Shown here piece after piece: positions 1 to 12,007 of a stretch of DNA of 64,000 nucleotides. Source of the DNA: Gavia stellata (taxonomy: Eukaryota; Chordata; Aves; Gaviiformes; Gaviidae); contig NC_082598.1 of the NCBI RefSeq assembly GCF_030936135.1, positions 36,326,687 to 36,390,686 on the forward strand. The letters are read 5' to 3'. Under the pieces are notes generated by a model, which saw only the letters and a program-made list of their open reading frames with translations, ran no database searches and was not told the origin of the DNA. The stretch's first letter is position 1. Each line of letters starts with the position of its first letter. Both the position numbers and the translations under genes were made by a program.

Positions 1-2345
1 GTTGTCTTCACTGAACTTTTCCTTTTTATCAAATAGCCCTCGCTTTCACCTTAGTCTTTTAAAAAATGTAATAAAAAGAGGACACCACCACCTTCAGACC
101 TTTAGTGTGCTTATGGATGCTGTTCCGACTGTTCTGGTAAAAAACCAAATGTATGTCTGCGTTTAAGCAGAGAGCTGCAGCCGTGCCGCTGTATTTGCAG
201 AAGCAGAGGAGCTGCCGGCGAAGAGGACAGCAGGCGGAGATCCTCTGGCACCTTTGCTGAAAAGACAACTGTACTATGAAGAACTACTACTGTTGTGGTT
301 TCCTTCTTTTAAGTAAATACTATAAAGCTGACCTTTTTCAGTACCATTTTTCAGTGGAAAAAGAGACACCTTAAAAATGCGCAAGAGATCCCTATGCCTG
401 TTTTTCCCCCTGAAAAAAACCCCCAAATACATTTTTCCTACGCTTTCCCCAAGCACCTAGTGGTATCTTCCAGTTCCCTCCCAGGTCTCCGGAGGACCAG
501 ATAAGTAAGCGGCAGCCTATCCCTACAGCTAATTTCCAAGCAGAGCTGTTTTTGGCTGGCTGACTGGCCAAACACAACACACTGTTTTCAGTTACGTGGT
601 ACTGGTCCCTGACCCAAGGCACAGCTTTCGGTCTTTGCTCCCTACCCACCCACCAGTTTTGACAAAACTTGTTGAAACACGTCATCTTTCAGATTTCTGT
701 CCCTGCCCACTTCGGCTAAAATTGGTCGCCCAGGTATTTGAAAGTACATGCTCAGGGAACAGTGCAAGACTGGCTGGCAGGTGAAATTAAACCTCAGTTT
801 CTTGTGAAAATTAGAATAACTCAGGTCAGGAAGACAGAGACGAATGTGGTACGAGTGCTGATTCACGTCTTTTCAAACGTGACGCGCATGGATTCGGTAC
901 CGTTTCTAGTGCAGCTAGTGGCACAGTGTAAATCACTCTCAGGGTCTGCAGAAGGAACAGAATTAACTCACTCGGGGTTTCTGCTTTCTGGGCCCTGTCC
1001 TTCTTAATGTTTTTGTTAATAAATTAATTGCCTCATTTTGGCATGATCAAGACTGTCCCCACGGAGCAGAAGACCTGCCTGTTTCTTGATGAGCTGGCTT
1101 GGATGTCCATGTTATATACTGCTGTCCATCCCTAAATTTATTCTTTGAGCAGGTTTTAATTTCCAGATTTTTGAACATGTGTCTGTGTTGCCTAAAAATG
1201 CATGTTCTCATAGTACTGCAATTTCAGGTGCTAGAAAAAAAAAAATCACTGCCTGGTCAGAGCCGTATGACTCCTTACAGCACTAAATTCTCAGGAAAAG
1301 TGAGAGTACAGGTGCCTCCTGTACTTCTTTTTCTGATACTCATGACAGCTGCTTGTGAAAAGGCACCGGGTTTTTTCCAGGGTTCTTTAAAAAAAACAAA
1401 GCCCACACAGTCATAATGGCTAAGCTCCTGAGACAATCAGTAGTTTAGACAATTAATAGTTTGGACAGTATTAACAAGGGGCGTTTTGACATTGAGACGA
1501 TGTTTGACTGACTGTTGAACTATTGCTCAGTTCTAACCTTTTGCAGTCTGGTATTGTTTTATCAAAGCCTACAGAAAATTTGAAGGAAAAGTGTGGAGAA
1601 GAACATTTTAATTTCAACATTGGTTTTACTTTGTATGCTCATATGCATGCATAAAAATATTTTAGTAAGGACACCAGGCTCAGTTAACTGTTACATTAGT
1701 TTAACTGTGTATTTTAAAATATAGTTTCTTCTTTGACTCAAAGCAGAAGCAAATAATCTCCAAGGCTCTTTCTCAGAAGTGAAAGTATCTCTGCTGTTGC
1801 AGAGAAATGTGGGGCAGGCTGCAGGCTCCATAAAGTCTTCAGACATCTGAGTTTAGTCTTTGTGAAACCAACCCGTAGTTGAGATGTAAAAGCAGAATCT
1901 TAAACCCTCGAGGTATAAGAATAGCTCACCTAAGTTAAAGGATATCATATAGATAGGACAGGGCATCAGAAATAGACTTTTACCTCCTTAAATTAAACAG
2001 ATGGCATTTTGAGGGAAGGGAAGAACGGTTGTCAGAACGTCTTTTGGTTTCACAGGTGATGTTTGTATACCACTACTTATATTTAGGGTTTTTTTAAATA
2101 TATATATAAAACCAATGAAAACTTGTTTGAAAGTCCTAAGTCCTTCCAATCTATCCAACTTTCTTGTAGTTGCCGACTTTCTCTATTTCTGTTTTCTGCC
2201 ACTTCTGTAGTTGCCATTTTTTGTTCTTTGTTCATGAGGGAAGTGCTCCAGGTTGAAAAACTGTAAGAGAGTATACACTGGAGAATTAAGCTGCCAAACG
2301 TATGCTTCTTTCTGTGTACTTCATTGTTTATTCTGTCTTTCCTAG
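1..2345. other. Intronic or upstream sequence of LRP2BP, no exon recognised
   Basis: No coding exon could be supported here. I searched for the expected N-terminal LRP2BP coding sequence (the conserved Trp-rich stretch before the first Sel1 repeats) by looking at every TGG on the + strand and found none in context. The missing 5' exons therefore lie upstream of the window or are lost. An open frame of 89 codons at 738-1007 (+) matches no family I know. Confidence 0.5.
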
Positions 2346-2461
2346 GGGTTGTATGAAGAAGCATTAATACAATTTAAAAAAAAATCAAGGATACAGATTG
2401 TCACACAATGTATCAGCTTGGTGTAATGCATTATGATGGACTAGGCACTGAAGAAGACCCT
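2346..2461 (+). pseudogene. LRP2BP: LRP2BP exon A (Sel1 repeat), frameshifted
   Basis: The acceptor TTTCCTAG and donor GTGAGT flank 116 bases. The first part reads GLYEEALIQFKKK in one frame. The second part, from about 2384, reads DTDCHTMYQLGVMHYDGLG in a different frame. Adding one base to the nine-A run at 2376-2384 restores the spacing found in the human protein, where 16 residues run from the Phe to the Leu. This points to a one-base deletion, or a homopolymer sequencing error. The exon ends in phase 0. Confidence 0.85.
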
Positions 2462-4001
2462 GTGAGTAATCTAGCTATACACTTTTTACTTTTAATATGA
2501 GCTGATAATTACTAAGAGCTTCTTTGTAAGCTTGATTATTTAGTTTAAAATAAACAGGTCTTTGATTTAGAATTAGTTTCATAAATACAGATGTTTACAA
2601 AGCATCATTAAAGAGAGAGGATTCTGGGCTGAAGAAGTTCTCAAAAATAGCTGTAATAAAATAGGTTTATCTGAAAAATACAATGATTTGTACTTTAAAA
2701 TATAACTTCTAAGGGTTTGGTTGTACTTTGTGTGGAAGCTATGTTTAAAAATTGCTATTAATTTGGTACTTTTTAATAAGCAGTGTATATAAATGAAAAA
2801 GTGTAAAAACAGAAATCAAACAACTATATTTCAAAGTGTAAAACTTCTGTTGCACAAAGATGTTTTTTAAGGTACTTTCTATTCTCTTAACATGGATGCT
2901 AAAGAAGACTGTGCTTCTGCCAGTGGCTGGCAGTAATATTTTTAAATTAGACAAATGAAGAGTTACGTTTGCAAGAATTTGAACAATTCAAATTGAAGAA
3001 TTACATTACAAAAAAGGAAGACAAAGGAATTAATTGCTACAATAAGAAAAGAGTTAATTTACTGGAAACATGATCTTAAAGAGTGGTATGAGGAAAGAAT
3101 ACAAATAGGATGAACGAAAGGGTAGAGAACAAGACGGGAGGGCAAAAAAACGAACCAGACAGTGTATTAACAAATTGGACTCTTGTCTGGTGCTTGGAGG
3201 ATTGTCAGCAGAGAAGAAAGTACTCTGCTGGTTTCTAGAGGGGGTTCGTTTGTTCTGTATGCCTGCATAATTACCACACTGGTTTACTTGCAAATAAACA
3301 TTTTAGTAAAGTTTCTTTCTTTTTTGTGTATTACAACATGAGAGGTGATTCAAAGAGGAACCTTTTATAAAAGACTGTTTCTAGTGTAGTTAAACAGGGT
3401 GTCCATGCTAAATCCTGACAGTGTAAATCTTGTTTCCAAAATACTTTTGATGTCCTTGGATGATACACCATACAGCTGCTCATACGCAGTGTTCTCCGTT
3501 TGCTTATTTAGAATTGTTTTGTCCATTATGAATCTAAGCGATTTTTAACGGAGGAACTTCAGAGTGTACTATTGTATCACTTTGCCTTCTGTTAAGGTTG
3601 TTTTATGATTTCAGATACATTATACAATCTGAAAAAGTTTACAGAAGTCTAAAATTGAACATGCAGTAAGTTTAGGACACGACATTTATTTATGTAAGCA
3701 CAAGAATATTTTTGAGAAAAACTTTATCAATGAAGAAGGGCAATATAGTATCAGATGAACATTTATAAGGAAATGTTTCACATTAAAAATATGTCAGAGT
3801 GAAAAATCTAGGGGCTGCCTAGTAACCAAAGATCAGTTCTGCTTTGGAATGACACTGTTCTCCAGACTGTCCTACCGGTATGCCTCAGCCTTTCTTCAAA
3901 GTGGAAAAATTACCCATCTTGCAGAAATTAGTGGATTCTCAGGTTCTTTATTTCATCCTCTTTGCAGTCTGAATGTAATAACTAAAATGTCTCAATTTTA
4001 G
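2462..4001 (+). other. LRP2BP intron between exons A and B
   Basis: AT-rich intron of about 1.5 kb with a GTGAGT donor and a TTTTAG acceptor. No repeat, RNA gene or additional exon is recognised. Confidence 0.7.
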
Positions 4002-4145
<144 letters not shown>

Positions 4146-4221
4146 TAATGGCGGACAGTAATTTTCCTGATGAATATAAGATGCTGTGTTACTTAAATTT
4201 CCTTTGTCCCCATTTTCTTAG

Positions 4222-4327
4222 GTTGTGCATTACTGCTGCAGACCATGGAAATCCAAAAGCAAGTGCGAAGCCCCAGAGTACTTTAGGAATGCTTTATTCT
4301 GTGTCAGTTCTAAAAGATCTGAAGAAG
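4222..4327 (+). pseudogene. LRP2BP: LRP2BP exon C (Sel1 repeat), open
   Basis: This exon of 106 bases completes the split Arg codon and reads LCITAADHGNPKASAKPQST, followed by LGMLYSV. It ends in phase 0 at AAG before GTAAAG. No lesion is seen. It is separated from exon B by an intron of only 77 bases. Confidence 0.9.
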
Positions 4328-4788
4328 GTAAAGCCCACTTGTACTTCTTGAGTTTCACGAGTCCCAATTAATTTTGGATTTCACAGAAAGAGTACAGCGA
4401 TACATTTGACTCTGAAAACTGTATTTTAAGTACTGCTAGGCATTATCATCCATTTAAGCCGGTATGAGCAGATGGCCAGAATCCCTCATTTTGACTCACC
4501 TGACACTGCTAGGCAAGATTTTTTTGTTTTTTAGTGGGAGTATCAGGGAGAACGATAGAATGAATTTAAGTTTTGTCAGCTTTGGTAACCTTCAGAAATC
4601 AAGCAGGTGTCACTGACTGACAGCTCTGACAGTAAATGAAGAAGGTTTAAAAGCCTTACAAGGATTCTGCTTTCTTTTACGTAGAAGTACTTCTTACAGG
4701 CTGGTTAATGTAAAAGCTTTTATGGAAACAGTATGCAAGAAAAGCAGCTAAAATAAATATATCCTCCAGCTTCGTGCCTCTTGTTTAG
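4328..4788 (+). other. LRP2BP intron between exons C and D
   Basis: A 461-base intron from a GTAAAG donor to a TTGTTTAG acceptor. Nothing else is recognised in it. Confidence 0.7.
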
Positions 4789-5010
<222 letters not shown>

Positions 5011-7793
5011 GTGAAGTTAATTTTACTTTATTTTTATTATAGTTCTTTATGTAAGACCATGGAACTCAGATTAAAATGATTAAGTTCATGCTCTTATCTC
5101 TCAAACTCAAGAGACATTTGAGATAATGAATTGCAAGACCTCATCTTTAAAGAGGGAATAGCAAATCACAGACAAAATTAATACTGTAAGGTTCTCAATT
5201 ATTCAGTACAGTTGAACTTTTATTTCTGATCCTGTGAAGCAAAACAGCCTTGAGCTAAAATCCCAAGTACACCAAAGTAGAAGCCCACACTCAACCCTGC
5301 CTTCCTGTCTCCTCAGTCCACAATCTGCTCTAGGCTCCTGCCTTCACCATTCTCTTTTAAACCCCTGCAAGTATTCTTCTGCTCTCCACCTCCCCCATCT
5401 TAATGTAATTTCTACCCACTGTCCTTCACTCCCATCGCTTCCTTGCTCTGTGGCTCAACATCCTTTGGTCCAGTTCCTGTGTCCTTTACAGGAAATGCAA
5501 ACGTTGACACTCGGTGGGATCCTGCAGTAAGCACCCTGAGCAGCACGGCCTGGGACTTAGAAGCAGCTGCTGCACACAGTGCCAACTTATCACCCTTTAG
5601 CTTTTCACCAGTTGCTGCTTCTGGTGATGCATAGCGCACAGGCATTTTTAAGCCTGGACCACAAAATAGGCATCTGCATGCAAGTGGTTTCTGGTGATGA
5701 CTTGCTTGTGTAGAGGTGCTGGTCTGAGCAACAGCTAGGCAGCGCTACTGGCTTTTCCACAGGCAGTCACTGTGAGACTCGAAGCTCTACCTATGTACTC
5801 TGGAGTGGTTTGTGTACTGCAGAAATAGCAACTTCTGGTATAGGCTGCAATATTTAAAATAGCCAGTCTGTATCAAGTTTCTGTATCTTGAACTAGTCAT
5901 GGAGGAGAAAAGCAATGTTGGTGCCAGTTCTATAGCTGATAAACAGAACATTTCTGTGACAATCCTCCAGAGCCGGCCAGTAGATGTTAGAAGTTTAATC
6001 TGTCAATCAGATTATTAATTTGCTGGAAATAAGATGCAGATAGACTAACTGACTACTTGTCTCACATGGAATACATCCCCTCCAGTCAATGCTGCACGGT
6101 ACATTATTCAGACAAGTAAACAGTGCAGTTCATTAGCTGCACTAGTGATTGCAGAAAATAGCAATGAAATTCCAGGCCACAGCCAGAAATGACAAATTTC
6201 TGAACCAAAAGATACTGCCACCATACTTGAAACAGTTCCACTTAATTGGGATTGCAGTTGGCCTTGAGGCAAAAATCTCATAGCAGCTCAACCAGTTGTA
6301 TCAAGCATCAATACCTTTTCTGCTAAAATTTGTTTGTCCTATGTTCATACCGACTGTGCAGTTTGTTACATTTTGTACAAACATAATCACGCAATGTTTG
6401 TATGTACAGTATAACATTGCCTAGTATTTGGAGCCTAGATTAGCTACTGATACTTCACTTCAACTAACAATTTTGTTATCCCATACAGTTCTACTTACCC
6501 ATTGCTACAGCATGTTCTTTAAAGTCAGTTGTGCTGAACTAGAATTTTTGCCTGACTTGACTGGGTGTTGTTATTTGCATCAGCATCCTGTTGTGTATCT
6601 TTTAGAAAGGAAGGCAAAAATGCTATATATCAGGAAAGATAAAAGAGGTAATAGGTTACTGTTATTATATTTGAATGTTTTTAATAAGTCTTTGGGGTTT
6701 TTCTTTTCTGTTGTGTTACTGTATTTGTTAATGGGACCAAATTAGGTGGGAGAACATTGCTCTCAACACGTTCAAGTGATTTAGTAGGCACTGACTTGCA
6801 GAGGGTTACTTCAGCACAATCTTTCGTAAACACTGATTTATAGGGAGTAGCTATAAACTGAAGTGACTTGCACTTTTCTTTCTTTTTTTCTGTCAAGTCT
6901 GTGACTATTTGACACAACAAAAAACTAAAATTATGTGTGAAGAAGCATATAATTACTATTTGGGATCTGGAAAGGACATGGGGCTTGGGGGTTTCTGTTT
7001 TAAGACAACAGTTAGGAAAAAAAAATATCAATTCCCACTTAGAAAATGTTGTACCTAGTATTATAATAACAATAATTATAGCCTGATAGAACAATGTTCA
7101 CTTTGTCCCTCTGATTCTTAAGACAGTTCTTGGTAAAAACAACATGCTAAAAATAAGGTGACAGCACGCAGACAGATGCATGCGGAAGAAAGAAAATATT
7201 TGAGCTGGAACAGTCATAAGTGGTCATCATAAGTGGGTCTTATAACCTGAGGCTCTCAAGTATGTCCAAGATCTTCAGATTACTATGATTTGCCAATAGC
7301 CTGGTAAGAACTTGGAATTTTAGCATGATAGAATCATGGCATGGTTTGGGTTGGCCCTTTAAAGATCATCTAGTTCCAACCCCACTGTTGTGGGCAGGGA
7401 TGTCTTCTACTAGATGAGGTTGCTCAATTATATGAAATAAGAGCTTTACCCTTCTTCCACATACATATTAATTTCCATGCAATATTTTAATAGGAACAAT
7501 TAGCGTAAAATGTGCTGCCTTTTATACTAGTATATAAGCAGCATAACTAGTGAAAGTGACTGCAAAAGTTACCTATTTGTTTGCTCTTTAATATCACAAT
7601 ATTCAAATAAGACTAACTTCAAATCAAATACTGACCAGAAGAATCCTCATCAGGCTGCTGAATACATGTAAATTTCAGCTTATTTTGGATAATTATGTAA
7701 ATGGAAAGGAGGCATTGTCAAGTCATACATCGTCAACTTACATGATGGCTTGAAATAGCATTATCTAACCTAATGCTGTAAATTCCACAACAG
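5011..7793 (+). other. LRP2BP intron between exons D and E
   Basis: This 2.8 kb intron contains a CR1 3' end at about 7327-7432, a pyrimidine-rich stretch at about 5270-5460, and a coding-like but stop-interrupted + strand island at about 5440-6350 (see findings). Open frames of 105 codons (6428-6745, +) and 137 codons (6681-7094, -) are not supported as genes. Confidence 0.55.
7327..7432 (-). mobile_element. CR1 LINE 3'-end fragment
   Basis: Read on the - strand, this carries the CR1 tail: a segment like TTGAGCAACCT, a run like CCCTGCCCACAACAGTGGGG, GGTTGGAACTAGATGATCTT, and the terminal ATTCTAT-type motif (ATGATTCTATC). Only the last hundred or so bases are present, so it is heavily 5'-truncated, as most avian CR1 copies are. 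Boundaries are approximate. Confidence 0.85.
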
Positions 7794-7959
7794 GATTACA
7801 GAAAACGACGACATCGATATGCTAGCAAAGATAACTGACTGTCTTCGTACATATGTAGCCAAGGGGGTTGCTATGGCTGCTTTCTACTTGGCTAGATGTC
7901 TCCAGCTTGGCCTAGGTGAACAGCAAGATCAAGCTGCTGCTAAAAAATACTATTCTAAG
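7794..7959 (+). pseudogene. LRP2BP: LRP2BP exon E, open
   Basis: This exon of 166 bases completes an Arg codon and reads ITENDDIDMLAKITDCLRTY, then VAKGVAMAAFYLARCLQLGL and AAAKKYYSK, matching the last Sel1-type repeat of the family. There are no stops. Splice sites are CAACAG and GTAAGT. Its preservation suggests that loss of the gene is recent. Confidence 0.9.
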
Positions 7960-9816
7960 GTAAGTTGGGAAAGTCTTACAGACTAACTTATATCTCATGA
8001 AATTGAGTGATACCTTGGATTTGAGTCTTTAAACTTGCAGTTTGGTTAAAGACTCCAACATTATTTACGTTAAAAAAAAAAAAAAAATCTTTGCAAGAAA
8101 ATGAGGAGTGATAAAAGTATATTGAAAACTACTAAAAATAGTCTTGAGAGGATACTATCTGCCCACTTGCTTAAGCAAACAACGCATTCTGCCAAACAAA
8201 AAAAAAAAAAAATCTGTGATAATCACCACAGCAAAGACCTTGGTAACTTGCAATACAGATGAGCTAAATTATTTGAATAATTTTATCCCCAACTGATTTG
8301 CTCTCTGTCATTCTCAAACTGAAAAAATCATTACTTTTCCTCTACTTTAGATTCTCTAACAATTACAACTTTCATCAGTGACACTTAAATCGGTCATAAC
8401 CGGTTGTCATGCTTGTTTTTACAATTACGTTTTTAGCGATAGCTGAGGATCTACTGTTACTGATATACAGGGGAAAAAATAGGTCACATTTTTTCAAAGT
8501 TCTGAAGTTGAAGTGAGATTTATTGCTTGAGGAAAAAGATCAATAATGGCTTCCAGAAGATGAATCTGCTAAATAATATTAGTGATGCCTAAAGGTACAG
8601 TCAAGGCAAGACTATTATGCCAGCTGAAGAGAGTGTAGCAAGACTGCATCTGTGCTTCAGAGAGACTCTATGATTTCTTTGCATGTAGAGACCATTTGTT
8701 TCTGCGAGTAGAATACTTTGATGCCCAGAGTGGTGCAATCCAAATAAACAGAGTTATGTAAATGATAAATTATCAAAAAACAATTTTTGTGGCTCCTTGC
8801 TAAGGGAAGACACTGATACAAGAGGCCTAGCAGAGCAGGTGATCCTCTGAATACCTACATTTTAAACATTTTGTTCTCCTGCTGTGAAAAGGGTTATAGA
8901 GGATAGGATGAAGAGGAGATGAGGAAAGGAATATAAGCTGGGGTGTTATGAACACTGTAGCCAGTATTCCTAGGTAAGTCTTAAGGCATGGAAGAGGCCC
9001 ATCAGGATTAAATTCCTGCATGGCTTTGTGTGAGTATAGCCCTTCCCACTGTCTTCCATCAGGTCTAGTGTAACCACCACAACTGAAAGAAAATTACAAC
9101 TTTCACTCATCATTCACAAGCTGTACATCTGAGAGTGATCTAGGAATGTCACTAGCTTCTTAGTACAAAGAGAGATGATTTCTATTGACTGGTGCCATGC
9201 ATCTCTACACATCAACAAAAGAGAAGGAACAGAAAATAAACAAGGAAGCTACCTGAAGCAGTAACTTCAAAACAAGTAAAAGACAAGAGTTGTGGGTGTG
9301 TTCAGTTTCTTTTGTACCTGGAAAATAATTCTCTCGTTGACTGTACAGCTATACCCACTTAAAATTAAAAACATGTTTGATTTTTAATTAACTACTCAGC
9401 TGTGGTTTTGGCCTACCATTCTTAGGCCCAGTCAGTTTTGAAAGAGGCAAGAAAGAGAAGATGGGCATCCCAGAGGGTACTGAAATAGATGATGGAAGTG
9501 AATGAAAATGATCCATTCTGCAAGCAGATTTATGTTTCTGACTGTGGTGGCAGCACATGCCATACCAACAAACAGAATTAAAAAACCAAACAAGCCTAAC
9601 ACTATAGTCAAGCATACTCATTTTAAATATCGATTTTTTCTTACGTGGCATCAGAAACAGGGATTTAAAGCTGAATATATTAACTCTTTAATATTTTAAC
9701 AAGTTGATTATCTCAGATAATGCCAACAAAACTTAAAGACCTTATTAATGTTATATTGACAAAATACAATTTTATTTTAGCTATAAACTAGAACTCCCTA
9801 TTCTTTGTTTTCAAAG
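7960..9816 (+). other. LRP2BP last intron
   Basis: A 1.9 kb AT-rich intron with A-runs at 8072-8087 and 8198-8212. No exon or assignable repeat was recognised. Confidence 0.6.
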
Positions 9817-9882
9817 GCATGCCTTCTGGATCCTGGTGTTGCTTCTGACCTTGAACTGGCAGCTAATCTTGGGAGAATTTAG
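9817..9882 (+). pseudogene. LRP2BP: LRP2BP terminal exon with stop codon
   Basis: After the acceptor TTTTCAAAG it reads ACLLDPGVASDLELAANLGR, then Ile and TAG (9880-9882). This corresponds to the short C-terminus of the family, where KACRLNP-like residues follow the last repeat. The frame is open and the phase agrees with exon E. Confidence 0.85.
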
Positions 9883-9924
9883 CACTTCCTTTAACTGTGA
9901 CTGGTATATAAATGTATTTTCTAC

Positions 9925-9930
9925 AATAAA
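9925..9930 (+). terminator. Polyadenylation signal of LRP2BP
   Basis: A canonical AATAAA lies 42 bases after the terminal stop codon of LRP2BP and is followed within 30 bases by a T-rich stretch. It is the likely 3' end of the decayed LRP2BP transcript. Confidence 0.7.
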
Positions 9931-11932
9931 CATCTTTAATCTCCAGCAATTATAGACTGTTCATCACTTACTGCTTGCTTTTCAACTTTCTATAAATTAT
10001 TACTTAAAAAAGAATCAGTAAATTGCTTTATCTAAAAAAAGAGAAAGCAAAAAGCTCACACTCTTCTTTTAACTGAGATGAAGCAAAGGTAGACTTTTAA
10101 AAATGACATTGAAGATTAAGGTTTATTAAGGACATTTTACTGGGACAGATGTCCTGTGTTTTCTTCATGTCATACTGCTGTATAGCACATTAATCAAACT
10201 AAAACCAAATAAAAATGGTTGTTTCCTTTTCTACATTTTTAGTATTTAAACATTAAATTTTAATATTCTGAAAAGCGTGAACCCAAACTTGTCTAGTTCT
10301 CACATACAACCCATTCACAGGTCATGACCATTTTTAAATCTTACCTTTGCTAGTGGTGTGTATACTTTATTTCACATGCATCTAGATCTACTTACATATC
10401 TCAATTTACTCTTGGACTGCAGAGATTCAAAGTTGGATGGAAATTAGCCTGTATGTTTCACAGTTCAAACCATGTCAACTTCTAATACTAGAAAATGCTA
10501 CTTACAGAACTAAGGAAAAAAAAAACATTAGTATGGAACCATTCAATATACATGTCCTCTGTATGAGGCCTGTTCTCCTCAATCTTTCTTCATATTGCAT
10601 TTACGCTACCTCTGTTTGTATTAGAAATACTTGAAAACCTTTTGGCTAGGAGTATGTATGCCTAAGCAATATTATGCTATATCTTTTACCAAAAGGTACT
10701 GTGATTAGCCACTAGTAAATTTTACTGATTGCTATGGTAAGCTTGCACATTTCTAAATACCTATTTACTTGTAAAACTTAGTATGTGCAGAATTTGGCTT
10801 GCTACTTAGGACTGTGCTGTGATTTGAAAACTTTTCTGAAACTGTTGGAACAGAAGGCTAGATGTTACTAAACCCATTGATTTAAATATAGCATACGGAT
10901 TTTATGTACCTTACAATATAGCCAGTCTTAACTACAAGCAGTTTTTCTAAGAGCACAACTGTACTGACTTTAAAAGAAAGTAATGAGTGTCACCTAGGGA
11001 TTTTTGATGATGTTTAATTATTTAGATGTGCATTAAGACCATATTTACATATTTTTACATAAATTAAAAAAACCCACTACAGACAAAGTTTTCTCTCCTT
11101 GTATAAAATAAGGGAAAGATTTGAAGGTTGTTTGAAATTGGGGTATTTGAATAAAACAGCCCTGAGTAATATCAGGGAAGTTATTAGAATGGTTTAATTA
11201 AATGTCTACTTAATCATTCATAGAAGCAATTCATAAGCACTAATCTCTGAACTAACATTTAACACAGGCGTTCTGTTAGGACATACCAGTTTACAATACA
11301 CATTTTCAACACAGGCTTCAAAGTAACGTAAATATTCCTTACGAAACTGGTGCTGTCAAACTCATTCATTAGTTGTCAGTACAGCTCATTATCAAGTACT
11401 GCAATCCAGTTGTGTTATTTATTGCTTACAAATGCTTCAAACTATGGGAAATCTTTGGTAAAAACAAAATTGATAAAATTTTCACAATAGCTTTACATGT
11501 AGTATTGCACGACAAGGCTTTTTCAATACACAAGAAAAAAAGGAATGCTCAAATCCTCAGTGAGGAGATTAGAACTGTACAACATTCATTAGTTTACCAC
11601 TATAAGCAAAATTTCTTTTCATAAATGTTTAAAATATTTTCTGGTTTCTTTCAGCTTATATGAACATTTATTTTTCAGTCTATATTTGAAACAGAAGAGT
11701 AGTCAAATAGAACGATTTAAATAAAAATTGGCAACTATACAGCATTGTTTTGTCTACCCTACTACAGCATCAGATCTTTTCAAGTCTGTTTACTTCACAA
11801 AAAACTCAAGAGGAAATAAAACCACTAAAAATAATCATAGTCCTCAGCCCTCTATGGAAAAGAGGAAATAAGTTTCATGTCTATTATTGGACATAGACAT
11901 TTCTCTAGTGGTCCAATTGTGCAGATTCAAAC
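9931..11932. other. Convergent intergenic gap and SNX25 3' UTR
   Basis: These 2.0 kb separate the LRP2BP poly(A) signal (+) from the SNX25 stop codon (-). They should contain the 3' UTR of SNX25. On the - strand AATAAA occurs at 11667-11672, 11418-11423 and 10122-10127, among others; I cannot tell which is used. If the most distal is used, the SNX25 UTR ends close to the LRP2BP 3' end. Open frames of 65 and 83 codons on the + strand are not supported. Confidence 0.6.
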
Positions 11933-12007
11933 CTAAGTGGCATTAAGCTGCTCTAAATGAGCTCTTAGCTCAGGACAAAGTTCAGTTAGCAGCAGTTCCA
12001 GCAAAAC
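11933..12007 (-). CDS. SNX25: SNX25 terminal coding exon
   Basis: It encodes residues 679-702 of the partial product, [20 protein letters not shown] then LNAT, and a TAG stop at 11933-11935. The acceptor is GTTTTTTAG. The helical C-terminal tail of the nexin C domain ends here. Confidence 0.95.
   Translation of the reverse strand, partial: VLLELLLTELCPELRAHLEQLNAT

Noticed and set aside
738-1007. 89-codon + strand frame near the start of the window as a possible upstream LRP2BP exon
   Set aside because: It does not resemble the N-terminus of LRP2BP and lacks the expected aromatic motifs and splice sites.
6681-7094. 137-codon - strand frame in an LRP2BP intron
   Set aside because: The composition is that of AT-rich intron (many Ile, Phe, Lys) with no recognisable domain.
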